64,000 nt of DNA from Fundicoccus culcitae (GCF_024661895.1 NZ_CP102453.1:2170001-2234000), one strand, 5' to 3'. Counted from the first letter of the stretch, positions 8,261 through 17,490 are shown. The notes: generated by a model from the sequence alone, not told the origin. Program-made: numbers and translations.

Positions 8261-8342
8261 GGCGCACACATATTGGAGCTGTTATTGTGAGCGTGATGGT
8301 GGGCGCACACATATTGGAGCCGTTGTTGTGAGCGTGAATCTA
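8261..8342. repeat. Two units of 41 bp, stem CGCACACA/TGTGAGCG
   Basis: Units start at 8261 and 8302, with one A-A mismatch in the stem. A single further copy lies at 8721-8755 and inverted copies in island 1. Confidence 0.85.
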
Positions 8343-8381
8343 AGCGGTAAATGTGTGACCAAAATAAACTACAAATTAGGC

Positions 8382-8627
8382 TATTCGGTCATGAAATCAA
8401 TCATTTGATGACCGAATAAAGCTATTCGGTCATCAAATGATTGATTTCGTGACTGAATAAAGCTAATCTGTCATCTGCTCAGATAGCAAAAGACAGAATA
8501 GCCTTAATCTGTCATCTGCTCGAGTAGCAAAAGACAGATTAATTTGATTCTGTCCAAAATCCTGGTAAAAAAGGACAGAATAACCTGATTCTGTCCAAAA
8601 TCCAATAAAAAAAGTAAATGGCAAATG
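8382..8627. repeat. Mixed-stem hairpin array, 6 units in a 41-bp register
   Basis: Units start at 8382, 8423, 8464, 8505, 8546 and 8587. Two have ATTCGGTCA/TGACCGAAT stems, two AATCTGTC/GACAGA, two ATTCTGTCC/GGACAGAAT. This is the same order as at 6727-6931 and the inverse of the order at 41937-42053. Confidence 0.9.
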
Positions 8628-8810
8628 AGAAAACGTTATAGTCACTCAGATATTTCCATGTGACAATAACTTAGATGAGCATTGAAAGTCGACCTATCAC
8701 TTCCAGCTTACACTTACATAGGCGCACACATATTGGAGCAGTTATTGTGAGCGTGAACCTAAGTGGGAAGTGAAAGACTGTCAAATTGACAAGTCACCTT
8801 TTTTTCTTCC

Positions 8811-8970
8811 AATCCGCCTCTCAGGATTCCCTCTGGCGGTTGGGGGTTCCAATCCGCCTCTCAGGATTCTCTCTGGCGGTTGGGGGTTCCAATCCGCCTC
8901 TCAGGATTCTCTCTGGCGGTTGGGGGTTCCAATCCGCCTCTCAGACTTCCGTCTGGCGGTTGGGAGTAAG
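8811..8970. repeat. Hairpin array: 4 units of 40 bp, stem CCGCC/GGCGG
   Basis: TCAGG marks recur at 8821, 8861 and 8901, with a variant at 8941. Each unit pairs AATCCGCC with GGCGGTTG. The inverted version is at 42088-42206. A linker (GTAAGTGGGAAGTGA) follows at about 8966. Confidence 0.9.
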
Positions 8971-9029
8971 TGGGAAGTGAAGAACCTAAGCGGAAATGTG
9001 CGGCCATTTAATACACTATAAATCAGGCT

Positions 9030-9064
9030 ATTCGGTCATGAAATTTGGTATTTGGTGACCGATT
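9030..9064. repeat. Single CGGTCA hairpin unit with flanking linkers
   Basis: ATTCGGTCATG ... GGTGACCGATT, followed by GCTTTATTTAACGT and CTCACTTCCCCGCTTAC. Confidence 0.8.
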
Positions 9065-9132
9065 AGCTTTATTTAACGTCCGCTCACTTCCCCGCTTACT
9101 AATCTGACGCGAAACCACCCTATTCCCCAACC

Positions 9133-9765
9133 TCACAATTGGTCTTTAAATTCCTCGCGCAAAATCTCGATAAAGCGATCGGTGATATTGGCGGTGAAGC
9201 CCCACAGGTATTGATCGTCTAGTTGGTAATAAGGGATTTTGGCTTTAAAGGTTCGCATGCGGATATCGCGGTCACTATTGATATAATCAAAAGGAAAGTC
9301 ATCCGTGTAATCCGGCTCAGCGGTAATTTCGTAATAGGTGGGGCGGTTATCTACCAAGAAGCGCAATGGCAAGGTAAAGACCCGCGCAACTTCTTCGTTT
9401 GGCTGCAAGGCATCCAAATCAAAGTCATGCAACATCCCCACAAAACTATAAATCACGCGACTATCCTGCACGATATAATCCAAAGCCCCAAAAAGCTCGA
9501 TCTTCTCCTCGTCATAATTCAATTCCTCAACCGTTTCACGCACGGCCGCCATCGCTGGGGTTTCGCCGTCTTCAATCCGTCCGCCGGGAAAAGACGTCTC
9601 ATTGGGTTGTGAGATATGATTGCTGCGCACTTCGTATAAAATATGCAATTCATCGTCAATCATCACCAGCGGAATCAGCACCGCATAACGGCGGGTCGTA
9701 CCTAGTGGCTTAGCTTGATAATTTTGAACCATCTTTTTTATCGCTTGCATCGAAATCTTTTTCAT
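9133..9765 (-). CDS. Nudix hydrolase, CoA pyrophosphatase-like
   Basis: A 210-residue protein with a complete Nudix box, GGRIEDGETPAMAAVRETVEEL (G-x5-E-x7-RE-x-x-EE), near residues 61-82. The segment just before it, YEVRSNHISQPNETSFPGG, resembles the CoA pyrophosphatase (NudL/YeaB) signature in which an 'RSxxL...GxxxFPGG' motif recognises CoA. The likely reaction is cleavage of CoA or a related nucleoside diphosphate derivative to 3',5'-ADP and phosphopantetheine, but this is inferred from motifs. It is transcribed away from efp. Confidence 0.8.
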   Translation of the reverse strand: MKKISMQAIKKMVQNYQAKPLGTTRRYAVLIPLVMIDDELHILYEVRSNHISQPNETSFPGGRIEDGETPAMAAVRETVEELNYDEEKIELFGALDYIVQDSRVIYSFVGMLHDFDLDALQPNEEVARVFTLPLRFLVDNRPTYYEITAEPDYTDDFPFDYINSDRDIRMRTFKAKIPYYQLDDQYLWGFTANITDRFIEILREEFKDQL

Positions 9766-9867
9766 CCGACACCTCCATTGAACTCAGTCGTATGTAATTA
9801 TACCATTTAACCCCTCGAATAAATACTTCTGCGCTTGGAAAAGCTGTTAGGAAAAACACGCAAATTG

Positions 9868-9920
9868 TGATATGATAGATAAGGAAATCCCATCTTTGAA
9901 GCAGAGATATTTATTTAAAG
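9868..9920 (+). promoter_or_regulatory. efp promoter and leader
   Basis: An extended -10 (TGATATGAT, 9868-9876) lies upstream of efp. The leader then carries the motif copy GCAGAGATATTTATTTAAAG (9901-9920), whose last bases run into the Shine-Dalgarno AAAGGAG. A forward copy sits at 9818, so the pair brackets the promoter. Confidence 0.6.
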
Positions 9921-9930
9921 GAGAATTGAC

Positions 9931-10494
9931 ATGATTACAGCAACAGATTTGAGAGCGGGTATGACATTTGTTCAAGACGGAAAATTGATTCGCGTTTTGG
10001 AAGCGAGTCACCATAAACCGGGTAAAGGGAACACGGTTATGCGTATGAAGTTACGCGATGTGCGAACAGGTGCTACTTACGATACAACTTTCCGTCCCGA
10101 TGAAAAATTTGAACGCGCCTATATTGAAACAAAAACGGTGCAATATTTATATAGTATGGATGGTACATCTTACTTTATGGATTTGGAAACGTATGAACAA
10201 TATGAAATTCCAAATGAATTAATTGAGTATGAATTAAAATTCTTGCTTGAAAATATGCAAGTGAAAATTCAGTTCTTTGGTACCGAAGTGATTGGGGTTG
10301 AATTGCCAGGTTCGGTTGTGTTAACCGTAACCGAAACGCAACCGTCCATTAAAGGGGCGACTGTGACGGGTTCAGGTAAACCGGCTACGATGGAAACAGG
10401 TTTAGTGGTTAATGTGCCTGACTTTATTGAAGTCGGTGAAGCTTTAGAAATCAACACCAGTGAAGGCACATACCAACGTCGCGCTCAAAAATAA
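9931..10494 (+). CDS. efp: Translation elongation factor P
   Basis: A 187-residue protein with the three OB-like domains of EF-P, starting [20 protein letters not shown]. It relieves ribosomes stalled at polyproline stretches. The loop that reaches the peptidyl transferase centre is HHKPGKGN, with Lys32 as the residue that would carry a modification. The C-terminal signature '[26 protein letters not shown]' is complete. AAAGGAG lies 8 bp before the ATG. It is followed by a motif copy and a terminator. Confidence 0.97.
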   Translation: MITATDLRAGMTFVQDGKLIRVLEASHHKPGKGNTVMRMKLRDVRTGATYDTTFRPDEKFERAYIETKTVQYLYSMDGTSYFMDLETYEQYEIPNELIEYELKFLLENMQVKIQFFGTEVIGVELPGSVVLTVTETQPSIKGATVTGSGKPATMETGLVVNVPDFIEVGEALEINTSEGTYQRRAQK

Positions 10495-10498
10495 TCTC

Positions 10499-10560
10499 AA
10501 TAAATACCCCTGAAATAAAAGCCGCTGCAGAATGCTTCTGTGGCGGTTCGTCTTGTTTTT
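10499..10560 (+). terminator. efp terminator with motif copy
   Basis: AATAAATACCCCTG (10499-10512) is followed by GCCGCTGCAGAA (10521-10532) pairing with TTCTGTGGCGG (10536-10546), then a T-rich tract ending in TTTTT. Confidence 0.75.
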
Positions 10561-10627
10561 CGACAAATAGGGTTAAGTAGTTTATAATGGAAGCATCCTA
10601 AGCTTTACTTGAAAGGTGGAAATGACG

Positions 10628-11191
10628 ATGCCATGGTTAATAGGTATTCTTGTTATTGTTGCAATACTCGGCGTAGCTTGGATTTCGATTTATAATCGCT
10701 TGATTAAACAACGAAATTGGGCTGATGAAAGTTTTAGTCAAATAGATGTACAATTGAAACGACGCAACGATCTTATTCCGAATTTAGTGGAAACGGTGAA
10801 AGGTTATGCCAGCCATGAACGTGAAACGCTTGACCAAGTAACTAATGCAAGACAGCAAATGATTGCTTTACCCAAAGATGCTTCACCTGAACAAATAAAT
10901 GCCATGTCAAACCAATTATCAAGTGCCTTATCACGCTTGTTAGCCGTCGCTGAATCTTACCCAGACCTCAAGGCAAATTCAAACTTTAATCAACTGCAAC
11001 AATCCTTAACCGACACGGAAGACAAAATTGCTAAAGCTAGAATGTTGTATAATTCAAGCATTCAACAATATAACACTACCGTTGAGTCGGTACCGAATAA
11101 TATTGTAGCGGGCGCACATGGTTTTACAACACGTGCCTACTTAGAAACACCTGAAGAGGATCGCAAGGTGCCAGAAGTTAGTTTTTCTTAA
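10628..11191 (+). CDS. lemA: LemA family membrane protein
   Basis: A 187-residue protein from the ATG at 10628. One N-terminal transmembrane helix (WLIGILVIVAILGVAWI) is followed by the LemA signature 'YNRLIKQRNWADESFSQIDVQLKRRNDLIPNLVETVKGYASHE' and a long helical domain. AAAGGTGG at 10612-10619 lies 8 bp before this ATG; ATG 10622 and GTG 10616 are open alternatives. lemA is often followed by htpX; here it is not, and the DUF2207 protein that sometimes accompanies it lies 26 kb away. The function of LemA is not settled. Confidence 0.85.
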   Translation: MPWLIGILVIVAILGVAWISIYNRLIKQRNWADESFSQIDVQLKRRNDLIPNLVETVKGYASHERETLDQVTNARQQMIALPKDASPEQINAMSNQLSSALSRLLAVAESYPDLKANSNFNQLQQSLTDTEDKIAKARMLYNSSIQQYNTTVESVPNNIVAGAHGFTTRAYLETPEEDRKVPEVSFS

Positions 11192-11519
11192 GGTGAATGA
11201 CTTAGTCAATTCAGAGAAGTAGCATGGGCTTTCGATAGTCCATGCAGGCTTACTTTCTGGGTTGACTTTTTAAGTTTTTCTTAAGCAAAGATTAGGTTGA
11301 AGCGGTGTCAAGAGCTAAAGGACAAGGGGATAAAGCAGTGGTATTTATTTAATGGGTGGGGTTGACCGTTGCTATTATGACGGAAAAAGAGTACAATTTT
11401 TTAGTTAAGTGTAATAATTGATAAAGAAGTAGTAAAATCTCTTTAAATATAAAAAAATACTATCATTTGACGGTTCAAGTATAGTAAAATGTTGACTAAT
11501 TAGGTAAAGGAGGGAAAAG
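11192..11519. other. Intergenic region with a hairpin and one motif copy
   Basis: GCATGGGCT and AGTCCATGC (11222-11245) form a hairpin without a clear T-run. GCAGTGGTATTTATTT (11335-11350) is a reverse copy of the 16-mer motif, matching exactly the in-gene copy at 36382. No gene is seen in the 328 bp. Confidence 0.5.
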
Positions 11520-12302
11520 ATGAGTCGCGTCAACTTGTATGTGCATTACGATCCGGTAATGAACTATATCAAGACACGTGGAATTGATTTAAAAATTGAA
11601 GATTTCAATAACCAGTATGTTCCTCACAATATGATTCTTTCAGAAGCACACTTACAATTTGGCCGATTTGATGCCCCGACTAACTTCAAGATTCTTCGTG
11701 GTCAACCAGAAGTGTTGCAATACCTTAAAACAGTAACGAACCAACATATTCATTTGTCCAATTGGATTGATTTTGAAACGATTGAGTTGATGCATCAATT
11801 GACTCCGAATGAAATTGCTGAAATTTTATATCTTTTTCATTCGGCCAATCCTTTACGGTCTGCATTTTTTTACAAATTACAAAACAACTATGTCTTTTTG
11901 ACATTACCCAATGGCTTAAATAAAACATATTATCGTCACATTAGACATTTTCATCCTAGACTACAGCGTGTGTTAAATACGAAAATGGGTCAAATTGTGA
12001 ATGAAGGTCGTAGTTTTATTTTTCCGCGGAAAATGAGTGTTGCGCCTGTACCTCAGGCGATTATTGATAAGTTAGAGTATCATTTTATATACGGATTGAA
12101 ATTTGATTTTGCTCGTGCAGAATTAATCAATAAAGATTGGCAAATTCCGCTGTTTATTATTGAAGATGAATTAACTTTATTAACACTTGCGCAAAAAAAC
12201 GATGAGTCTATCGGCAGGTTAAGTTATAATATAGAAGTGCATGAATGGCATTTAGAGATTTATGCAGAAAACGACGAAGAGAAGCTGGAGGAAACTCAAT
12301 GA
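11520..12302 (+). CDS. Hypothetical protein coupled to ddl
   Basis: A 260-residue protein starting MSRVNLYVHYDPVMNYIKTR that I do not recognise. It has no signal peptide, no transmembrane helix and no metal-binding motif. It is rich in aromatic and His residues ('YYRHIRHFHPRLQRV', 'WIDFETIELMHQLTPNEIAEILYLFH') and has an acidic tail, so it looks like a soluble globular protein. AAAGGAGGG precedes the start. Its stop TGA overlaps the ATG of ddl (ATGA), so translation of the two is coupled, which suggests a role tied to peptidoglycan precursor synthesis or its control. That link is inferred only from position. Confidence 0.75.
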   Translation: MSRVNLYVHYDPVMNYIKTRGIDLKIEDFNNQYVPHNMILSEAHLQFGRFDAPTNFKILRGQPEVLQYLKTVTNQHIHLSNWIDFETIELMHQLTPNEIAEILYLFHSANPLRSAFFYKLQNNYVFLTLPNGLNKTYYRHIRHFHPRLQRVLNTKMGQIVNEGRSFIFPRKMSVAPVPQAIIDKLEYHFIYGLKFDFARAELINKDWQIPLFIIEDELTLLTLAQKNDESIGRLSYNIEVHEWHLEIYAENDEEKLEETQ

Positions 12303-13390
12303 AAATAATCCTTTTATACGGAGGACAAAGTGCAGAACATGAGGTATCAATTATTTCTGCGCATACAATTTGTCAGTTAATTATGTATGGTTATTATCAA
12401 GTGCAACCTATCTATTTAACAAAAGACGGACGTTGGTTAAAAGGGCCATTATTAGAGCAACCTCCGACAAGTGTTAAGCAGTTGACTTTGGAAGAAGGTC
12501 AAGAAGCCAGTTGGGCAAATTCAGATGATGAAGTGTCTTATGGTGTTGCTATTAATCCAGGTGAAATCCAAGAACCAGACGTGATTGTCTTTCCAGTGTT
12601 ACACGGGCCGAATGGTGAAGATGGGACCATCCAAGGTTTCCTTGAAGTTTTAAACTTACCTTACGTGGGTGCGGGCGTAACCGCTAGTGCCAATGGGATG
12701 GATAAAATTATTTCTAAGAGTCTTTTTGACCAAATCGGTTTACCGCAAGTGCCCTATGTGGCCTTTAATGCGCTTGACTGGCGGACCAATGAAGATGAAA
12801 TTGTGCAACGCTGCGAAGGGAGTTTAATTTATCCCTTATTTGTTAAACCGGCTAATATGGGTTCGAGTGTTGGTATTTCCCGCGTTGAAAATGCGGATGA
12901 ATTAAAAGCCGCTGTTAATCTAGCCTTTAAATATGACCGCCGTATTGTAGTTGAACAAGGTATTATCGCCCAAGAATGTGAAGTAGCCGTCTTAGGTAAT
13001 GATGATGCGCATGTGAGTGTTGTCGGTCGCTTAGTGAAGCAACAAGATTTCTATGATTATAATGAAAAATATATTAACAATACGGTCACCATGGAAATTC
13101 CGGCGGATTTACCTGAATCGGTGACGGCCCGCATTCAAGAATATGCTTTGAAAGCTTACCGTGTCATTGATGGTCGTGGTCTTAGCCGCGTGGATTTTTT
13201 TGTCACTAGCAATAACGATGTTTATATTAATGAAATAAATACCTTGCCAGGCTTTACGCCCTTTTCGATGTATCCATTACTTTGGCAAGAAACCGGCTTG
13301 AGTCAACGTGATCTGATTGAAGAACTTTTGCAGTTAGCTTTACGTTCACATGAAACCAAGCAAATGTTAAAACAACCACTAAACCACTAA
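12299..13390 (+). CDS. ddl: D-alanine--D-alanine ligase
   Basis: A 363-residue ATP-grasp ligase that makes the D-Ala-D-Ala dipeptide for peptidoglycan. Visible are 'LYGGQSAEHEVSIISA' at the N-terminus, 'VFPVLHGPNGEDGTIQGFLE', 'YPLFVKPANMGSSVGIS' (ATP-grasp), the omega-loop 'DFYDYNEKYINNTVTMEIPA' with the Tyr and Lys of true Ddl enzymes, and 'YINEINTLPGFT'. The omega-loop speaks against a VanA-type D-Ala-D-Lac ligase. The start at 12299 overlaps the stop of the upstream gene; an upstream in-frame ATG at 12245 lies inside that gene and is unlikely. murF follows after 13 bp. Confidence 0.95.
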   Translation: MKIILLYGGQSAEHEVSIISAHTICQLIMYGYYQVQPIYLTKDGRWLKGPLLEQPPTSVKQLTLEEGQEASWANSDDEVSYGVAINPGEIQEPDVIVFPVLHGPNGEDGTIQGFLEVLNLPYVGAGVTASANGMDKIISKSLFDQIGLPQVPYVAFNALDWRTNEDEIVQRCEGSLIYPLFVKPANMGSSVGISRVENADELKAAVNLAFKYDRRIVVEQGIIAQECEVAVLGNDDAHVSVVGRLVKQQDFYDYNEKYINNTVTMEIPADLPESVTARIQEYALKAYRVIDGRGLSRVDFFVTSNNDVYINEINTLPGFTPFSMYPLLWQETGLSQRDLIEELLQLALRSHETKQMLKQPLNH

Positions 13391-13403
13391 AAGGGGACAC
13401 AGA

Positions 13404-14807
13404 ATGAAAGCTCTCAATTTAATGGAAATTGTTAAAGCCGTCCATGCGATTGACTATACGACCTCCGATCGTCAAATGATGATTGAGCAGGTTGAATTTG
13501 ATTCACGTAAAGTCAGCCCTAACACGCTGTTTGTCCCCCTAACAGGTGGAACCACAGATGGGCATGACTATATTGACATGGCGATTGAACAAGGGGCAAC
13601 GGCCACCTTATGGTCACGTCCAGAAAGCGAAGCACCTTCGGACAAGTTAGCCATTATTTTAGTGGATGATACCTTGCAAGCCATGCAAGACTTAGCCCAT
13701 TATTACCGCCAACTGGTCAATCCGATTGTCGTCGGCATTACCGGCAGCAATGGCAAAACTACCGCCAAAGATATGACTGCGATGGCTTTATCCGCCAAGT
13801 TTAAAGTGCATAAAACCCAAGGTAACTACAATAATGAAATTGGCTTACCTTATACCTTATTGGCTATGCCGGAAGACACCGACGTTTGTGTCTTAGAAAT
13901 GGGTATGAGTAATTTTGGTGAAATTGAAAAATTAAGCCTGATGGCTGAACCGAATATTACCGCCATTACTTTAATTGGCGAAAGCCACTTAGAATTTTTA
14001 GGTAGTCGTCGCGGTATCGCGCAAGCTAAATTAGAAATTCTAAAAGGCATGAAGGAATATGGGGTATTTATTTTTCCGGCCAATGAACCGTTGATTAGCG
14101 ATGAAATGCCTGAAATTAATTTCCCGATTTACATGCGTTCCTTTGGGTTTGACAAGGACGACGATGTGTACGCCTACGATATTGTGGAAGAACACGACAA
14201 GACCTTTTTTAGAACCAATGTGGATCCCAATGTCATTTGTATGATTCCAGTTATCGGTGCTTACAATGTGTCGAATGCCTTGGTGGCCTTAAGTATCGCC
14301 GAAGTGTTGGACGTGCCAATCGAACAGGCTATTTTCCAACTAGCTCAATTTAAGTTGACGGCCAACCGCTTGGAATGGTTAGAAACACATCAAGGGGCTA
14401 AGTTACTCAATGATGCTTATAACGCCAGCCCAACCTCCATGCGCGCCATTTTACAAACGTTATCCACGGTCGATACAGGCAATACCGGTCGTAAAATCGC
14501 GGTGCTAGGGGATATTCGTGAGCTTGGTGAAAAGAGTGAAGGATTCCACCGTCAATTGGAATCCGCGATTTCACCCGACGCCATTGACCAAGTCTTCCTC
14601 TTTGGGCCCAATATGCGGTATTTATACGAGGAATTGCAAAAAGATTACAGTGACGACCGCTTGTTCTATGAACCCGAAAGCCACGAGGCCTTAATTGAAG
14701 CCCTTAATCAAACCATCCAAGCCGACGATGTCGTCTTGGTAAAATCGAGTTTTGGGGTCGACTTACTACAAGTCGTAACCGCCCTAACCGGACACTCCAC
14801 CAAATAA
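13404..14807 (+). CDS. murF: UDP-N-acetylmuramoyl-tripeptide--D-alanyl-D-alanine ligase
   Basis: A 467-residue Mur ligase that adds the D-Ala-D-Ala made by the upstream ddl product to the UDP-MurNAc tripeptide. The P-loop 'VVGITGSNGKTTAKDM' is near residue 115; 'LEMGMSNFGEI', 'GESHLEFLGS' and 'LNDAYNASPTSMRA' are typical for MurF, and 'VLGDIRELGEKSEGFHRQ' is the C-terminal domain marker. AAGGGGAC lies before the ATG. The last codons and stop are merged with a perfect 16-mer motif copy (AAATAAATATCTCTGC, 14802-14817). Confidence 0.96.
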   Translation: MKALNLMEIVKAVHAIDYTTSDRQMMIEQVEFDSRKVSPNTLFVPLTGGTTDGHDYIDMAIEQGATATLWSRPESEAPSDKLAIILVDDTLQAMQDLAHYYRQLVNPIVVGITGSNGKTTAKDMTAMALSAKFKVHKTQGNYNNEIGLPYTLLAMPEDTDVCVLEMGMSNFGEIEKLSLMAEPNITAITLIGESHLEFLGSRRGIAQAKLEILKGMKEYGVFIFPANEPLISDEMPEINFPIYMRSFGFDKDDDVYAYDIVEEHDKTFFRTNVDPNVICMIPVIGAYNVSNALVALSIAEVLDVPIEQAIFQLAQFKLTANRLEWLETHQGAKLLNDAYNASPTSMRAILQTLSTVDTGNTGRKIAVLGDIRELGEKSEGFHRQLESAISPDAIDQVFLFGPNMRYLYEELQKDYSDDRLFYEPESHEALIEALNQTIQADDVVLVKSSFGVDLLQVVTALTGHSTK

Positions 14808-15007
14808 ATATCTCTGCTCTTTGCAGTAGGAGATCCATAATTGTATGATAAAGATAGCTACTCGACTTCGTAATTCGTAGGATAAGCGCCTTTGACCAGC
14901 CACCTTTTGTGATGCCACGCTCATTCAACATCTTATTAAGTTCAGTAGCTGTCTTTATCCTGATGTAAAATAATGAAAATAGAAGAAAACAGAAAAGGAA
15001 GAAACGA

Positions 15008-16549
15008 TTGAAATTTAATGAATTAAAAATAAATAATAAACTACTTGCCTCTCTTAGCGAAATGGGCTTTGAGGAACCTACACCAATTCAACAACAAGCT
15101 ATCCCTTTGGCCTTGGAAGGCAATGACCTAATTGGTCAAGCCCAAACAGGAACAGGTAAAACCGCCGCTTTTGGGATTCCTATGTTAAACAAATTAGACA
15201 ATAATCTTGATGGGATTCAAGGTTTAGTTGTTGCACCTACACGTGAATTAGCCATTCAAGTACAAGATGAACTATTTCGTTTAGGTAAAGGCCAACGTGC
15301 ACGTGTCTATGTTGTTTACGGAGGTGCACCAATTGGTCAACAAATTGAACGAATTAAGCGCAATAAGCCACAAATTATTGTGGGAACACCTGGACGTATT
15401 TTAGATTTGATTCGCCGGGGCGTTTTACGTTTAAGCGAATTACAAACCTTAGTCTTGGATGAAGCGGATGAAATGTTAAACATGGGCTTTTATGAAGATG
15501 TATTTGAAATTATTGAAAATACACCGTCAACACGCCAAACCATGTTATTTTCAGCCACCATGCCACCAGCGATTCGTCAACTAAGCAACAAGATTTTGAA
15601 AGATCCAAAACATGTTAAAATTGAAGCCAAAGAAATGACGGCAGACTTAATCGATCAATATTTTGTTAAATGTCGTGATGATGAAAAATTTGATATCTTA
15701 ACACGTTTAATCGATGTTCAAGCTCCGACCCAAGCCATTATTTTCTGCCGCACGAAAAAACGGGTAGATGAAGTTGGCCGTGGTTTAAACTTACGTGGCT
15801 ATAACACCGAATTAATCCATGGTGATATTACGCAACAAAAACGGACCAGTGTGATTAATCAATTCCGACAAAACCAAATTGAAATTTTAGTAGCTACAGA
15901 CGTGGCGGCCCGTGGCTTGGACATTTCAGGGGTAACACACGTTTATAACTATGATATCCCTCAAGACCCTGAAAGCTATGTTCACCGTATCGGTCGGACA
16001 GGTCGTGCCGGGAATGAAGGTATGTCAACGACTTTTGTAACCAATAATGAAATGCCATACTTGCGTACGATTGAAACACTCATTCGTAAACAAATGACAC
16101 CATTACGTCCACCTACCGATCAAGAAGCTAAACAAGGTCAAGTGCAACAAATTGTGGATCAATTGAATGAAAAAATTGATAATCATCAAGCCGACGATTT
16201 AATGAACGTGGCGAAACAAATGTTAGAACATTATGACGCCACTGAATTAGTCGCTGCTTTACTAAGTGAAGTGATTGTAACCAATAACGACGTTGCCGTT
16301 ACCATCTCACCACAAAAACCATTGCCTAATGCAGACCGCAAAGAAAACAAACGCCGATCAGCTTCAAACTCAAGCTCACAACGTTCACGCAACAACCGCA
16401 GTGGCGATGGCGGCGGGGGCAACCGTAATTACAACTCACGGAGCAAAAACCAAAGTAACAAATCAGCTAAAGCTGGCAAAGGTAGCAACCCACGCCAAAG
16501 CAACACGAAAACCAAAAACTTTAAAGTACGCCAAAAAGGCAGAGGCTAA
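15008..16549 (+). CDS. cshA: DEAD-box ATP-dependent RNA helicase
   Basis: A 513-residue helicase with all DEAD-box motifs: Q motif 'EEPTPIQQQAI', motif I 'AQTGTGKT', Ia 'PTRELA', II 'LDEADEML', III 'SAT', IV 'IIFCRTKK', V 'ATDVAARGLD', VI 'HRIGRTGRAG'. The C-terminal 90 residues are basic and rich in Asn, Ser, Arg and Gly with RSGDGGGGNRN repeats, an RNA-binding tail like that of CshA, which works with the degradosome and in ribosome assembly in the cold. The start codon is TTG, with AAAAGGAAG upstream. The 200-bp region before it holds only a motif copy and no clear gene. Confidence 0.92.
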   Translation: MKFNELKINNKLLASLSEMGFEEPTPIQQQAIPLALEGNDLIGQAQTGTGKTAAFGIPMLNKLDNNLDGIQGLVVAPTRELAIQVQDELFRLGKGQRARVYVVYGGAPIGQQIERIKRNKPQIIVGTPGRILDLIRRGVLRLSELQTLVLDEADEMLNMGFYEDVFEIIENTPSTRQTMLFSATMPPAIRQLSNKILKDPKHVKIEAKEMTADLIDQYFVKCRDDEKFDILTRLIDVQAPTQAIIFCRTKKRVDEVGRGLNLRGYNTELIHGDITQQKRTSVINQFRQNQIEILVATDVAARGLDISGVTHVYNYDIPQDPESYVHRIGRTGRAGNEGMSTTFVTNNEMPYLRTIETLIRKQMTPLRPPTDQEAKQGQVQQIVDQLNEKIDNHQADDLMNVAKQMLEHYDATELVAALLSEVIVTNNDVAVTISPQKPLPNADRKENKRRSASNSSSQRSRNNRSGDGGGGNRNYNSRSKNQSNKSAKAGKGSNPRQSNTKTKNFKVRQKGRG

Positions 16550-16650
16550 TATAGGATTAGGTTAGGGATGGAAGAGAAAGTGGGACTGGTGAGGCCTGGT
16601 GAGGCTTAGCTTAGGGCTTGGGATGGAGCTTTCAAGCTACGAAAGCCAAA

Positions 16651-16941
16651 CGCGTATAGGGAAACCGCAAAAGGGTATATGCGTTTACCGAACGCGTATA
16701 TGGAAACCGCAAAAGGGTATATGCGTTTGCTAAACGCGTATATGGAAACCGCAAAAGGGTATATGCGTTTACCGAACGCGTATAGGGGAACCACAAAAGG
16801 GTATATGCGTTTGCTAAACGCGTATAGGGAAATAGCAAAAGGGTATATGCGTTTGCCAAACGCGTATAGGGGAACCACAAAAGGGTATATGCGTTTACCA
16901 AACGCGTATAGGGGAACCACAAAAGGCTATACGCGTTTGTG
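16651..16941. repeat. Hairpin array: 7 units of 42 bp, stem AAACGC(G/A)TATA/TATATGCGTTT
   Basis: Units start at 16651, 16693, 16735, 16777, 16819, 16861 and 16903. Each has an 11-bp stem with one G-U pair around the loop GGGAAACCGCAAAAGGG or close variants. The unit is 14 codons long, so all frames stay open; the apparent proteins on both strands are artefacts. Confidence 0.92.
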
Positions 16942-17017
16942 TAAACCGCGTTTCCCCGCCCCCCAAAACCCTAAACCCCCATCACCAGAGATATTTAGTT
17001 AAAGGAGAATTGACCAG

Positions 17018-17419
17018 ATGCGTATTGGGACGGATATTATTGAGATTGAACGGATAAAGACGGCTTATGAGCGGCAGGAACGCTTTGCGCAGAAGATTTT
17101 GACGCCGGCGGAGCTGGCGATTTTCCACGGGTTGACGGGCAAGCGGCAGATGAATTTTCTGGCGGGGCGTTTTAGTGCCAAAGAAGCTTACAGCAAAGCC
17201 TTGCGAACCGGCATCGGCAAGCTGAAGTTTACCGATATTTCAATTCTTGCCAGTGACCAAGGAGTGCCGTATCTAGCCGAGGCGCCGCTAATTGAAGGTG
17301 TCGATTTATCCATCAGTCATAGTCGTGATAATGCGATTGCGACGGTGATTATTAATCTCGGCGATAATCAAATTGACCAAATACTCGAGTTATTTTTCCA
17401 ACAGAAAGCCGATCGTTAA
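17018..17419 (+). CDS. acpS: Holo-[acyl-carrier-protein] synthase
   Basis: A 133-residue phosphopantetheinyl transferase that activates ACP for fatty acid synthesis. 'RIGTDIIEIERI' (Mg-binding Asp) and 'FLAGRFSAKEAYSKALRTGIG' (Mg-binding Glu, CoA-binding Lys) are the family signatures, and 'LSISHSRDNAIATVI' completes the fold. The leader contains a motif copy (AGAGATATTTAGTTAAAGGAG) that runs into the Shine-Dalgarno, the same arrangement as at efp. alr follows, as in many Firmicutes. Confidence 0.93.
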   Translation: MRIGTDIIEIERIKTAYERQERFAQKILTPAELAIFHGLTGKRQMNFLAGRFSAKEAYSKALRTGIGKLKFTDISILASDQGVPYLAEAPLIEGVDLSISHSRDNAIATVIINLGDNQIDQILELFFQQKADR

Positions 17420-17490
17420 CCCAACCAAACTAACCCAACCAAACTAACCCCACCCATATCATTCATTGAAGACTTTAGGAGGAACCCGCA

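Noticed and set aside
12245-12298. Upstream start for ddl adding 18 residues
   Set aside because: It lies inside the preceding gene without a ribosome binding site, while ATG 12299 has GGAGGAAA upstream and gives the usual Ddl N-terminus.
12299-13390. VanA/VanB-type D-Ala-D-Lac ligase
   Set aside because: The omega-loop contains the Tyr and Lys of ordinary D-Ala-D-Ala ligases, and no vanH or vanX is near.
14820-14931. Minus-strand frame MLNERGITKGGWSKALILRI between murF and cshA
   Set aside because: It looks mildly protein-like but has no ribosome binding site, runs into murF antisense and matches no family that I recognise.
16606-17002. Open frames on both strands encoding repetitive peptides (YTRLANA, MRLPNAY)
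   Set aside because: They arise because the 42-bp hairpin unit is a multiple of three and has no stop; no ribosome binding site or codon-level conservation supports them. The same applies to frames in the arrays at 5886-6218, 8770-9021 and 20132-20907.
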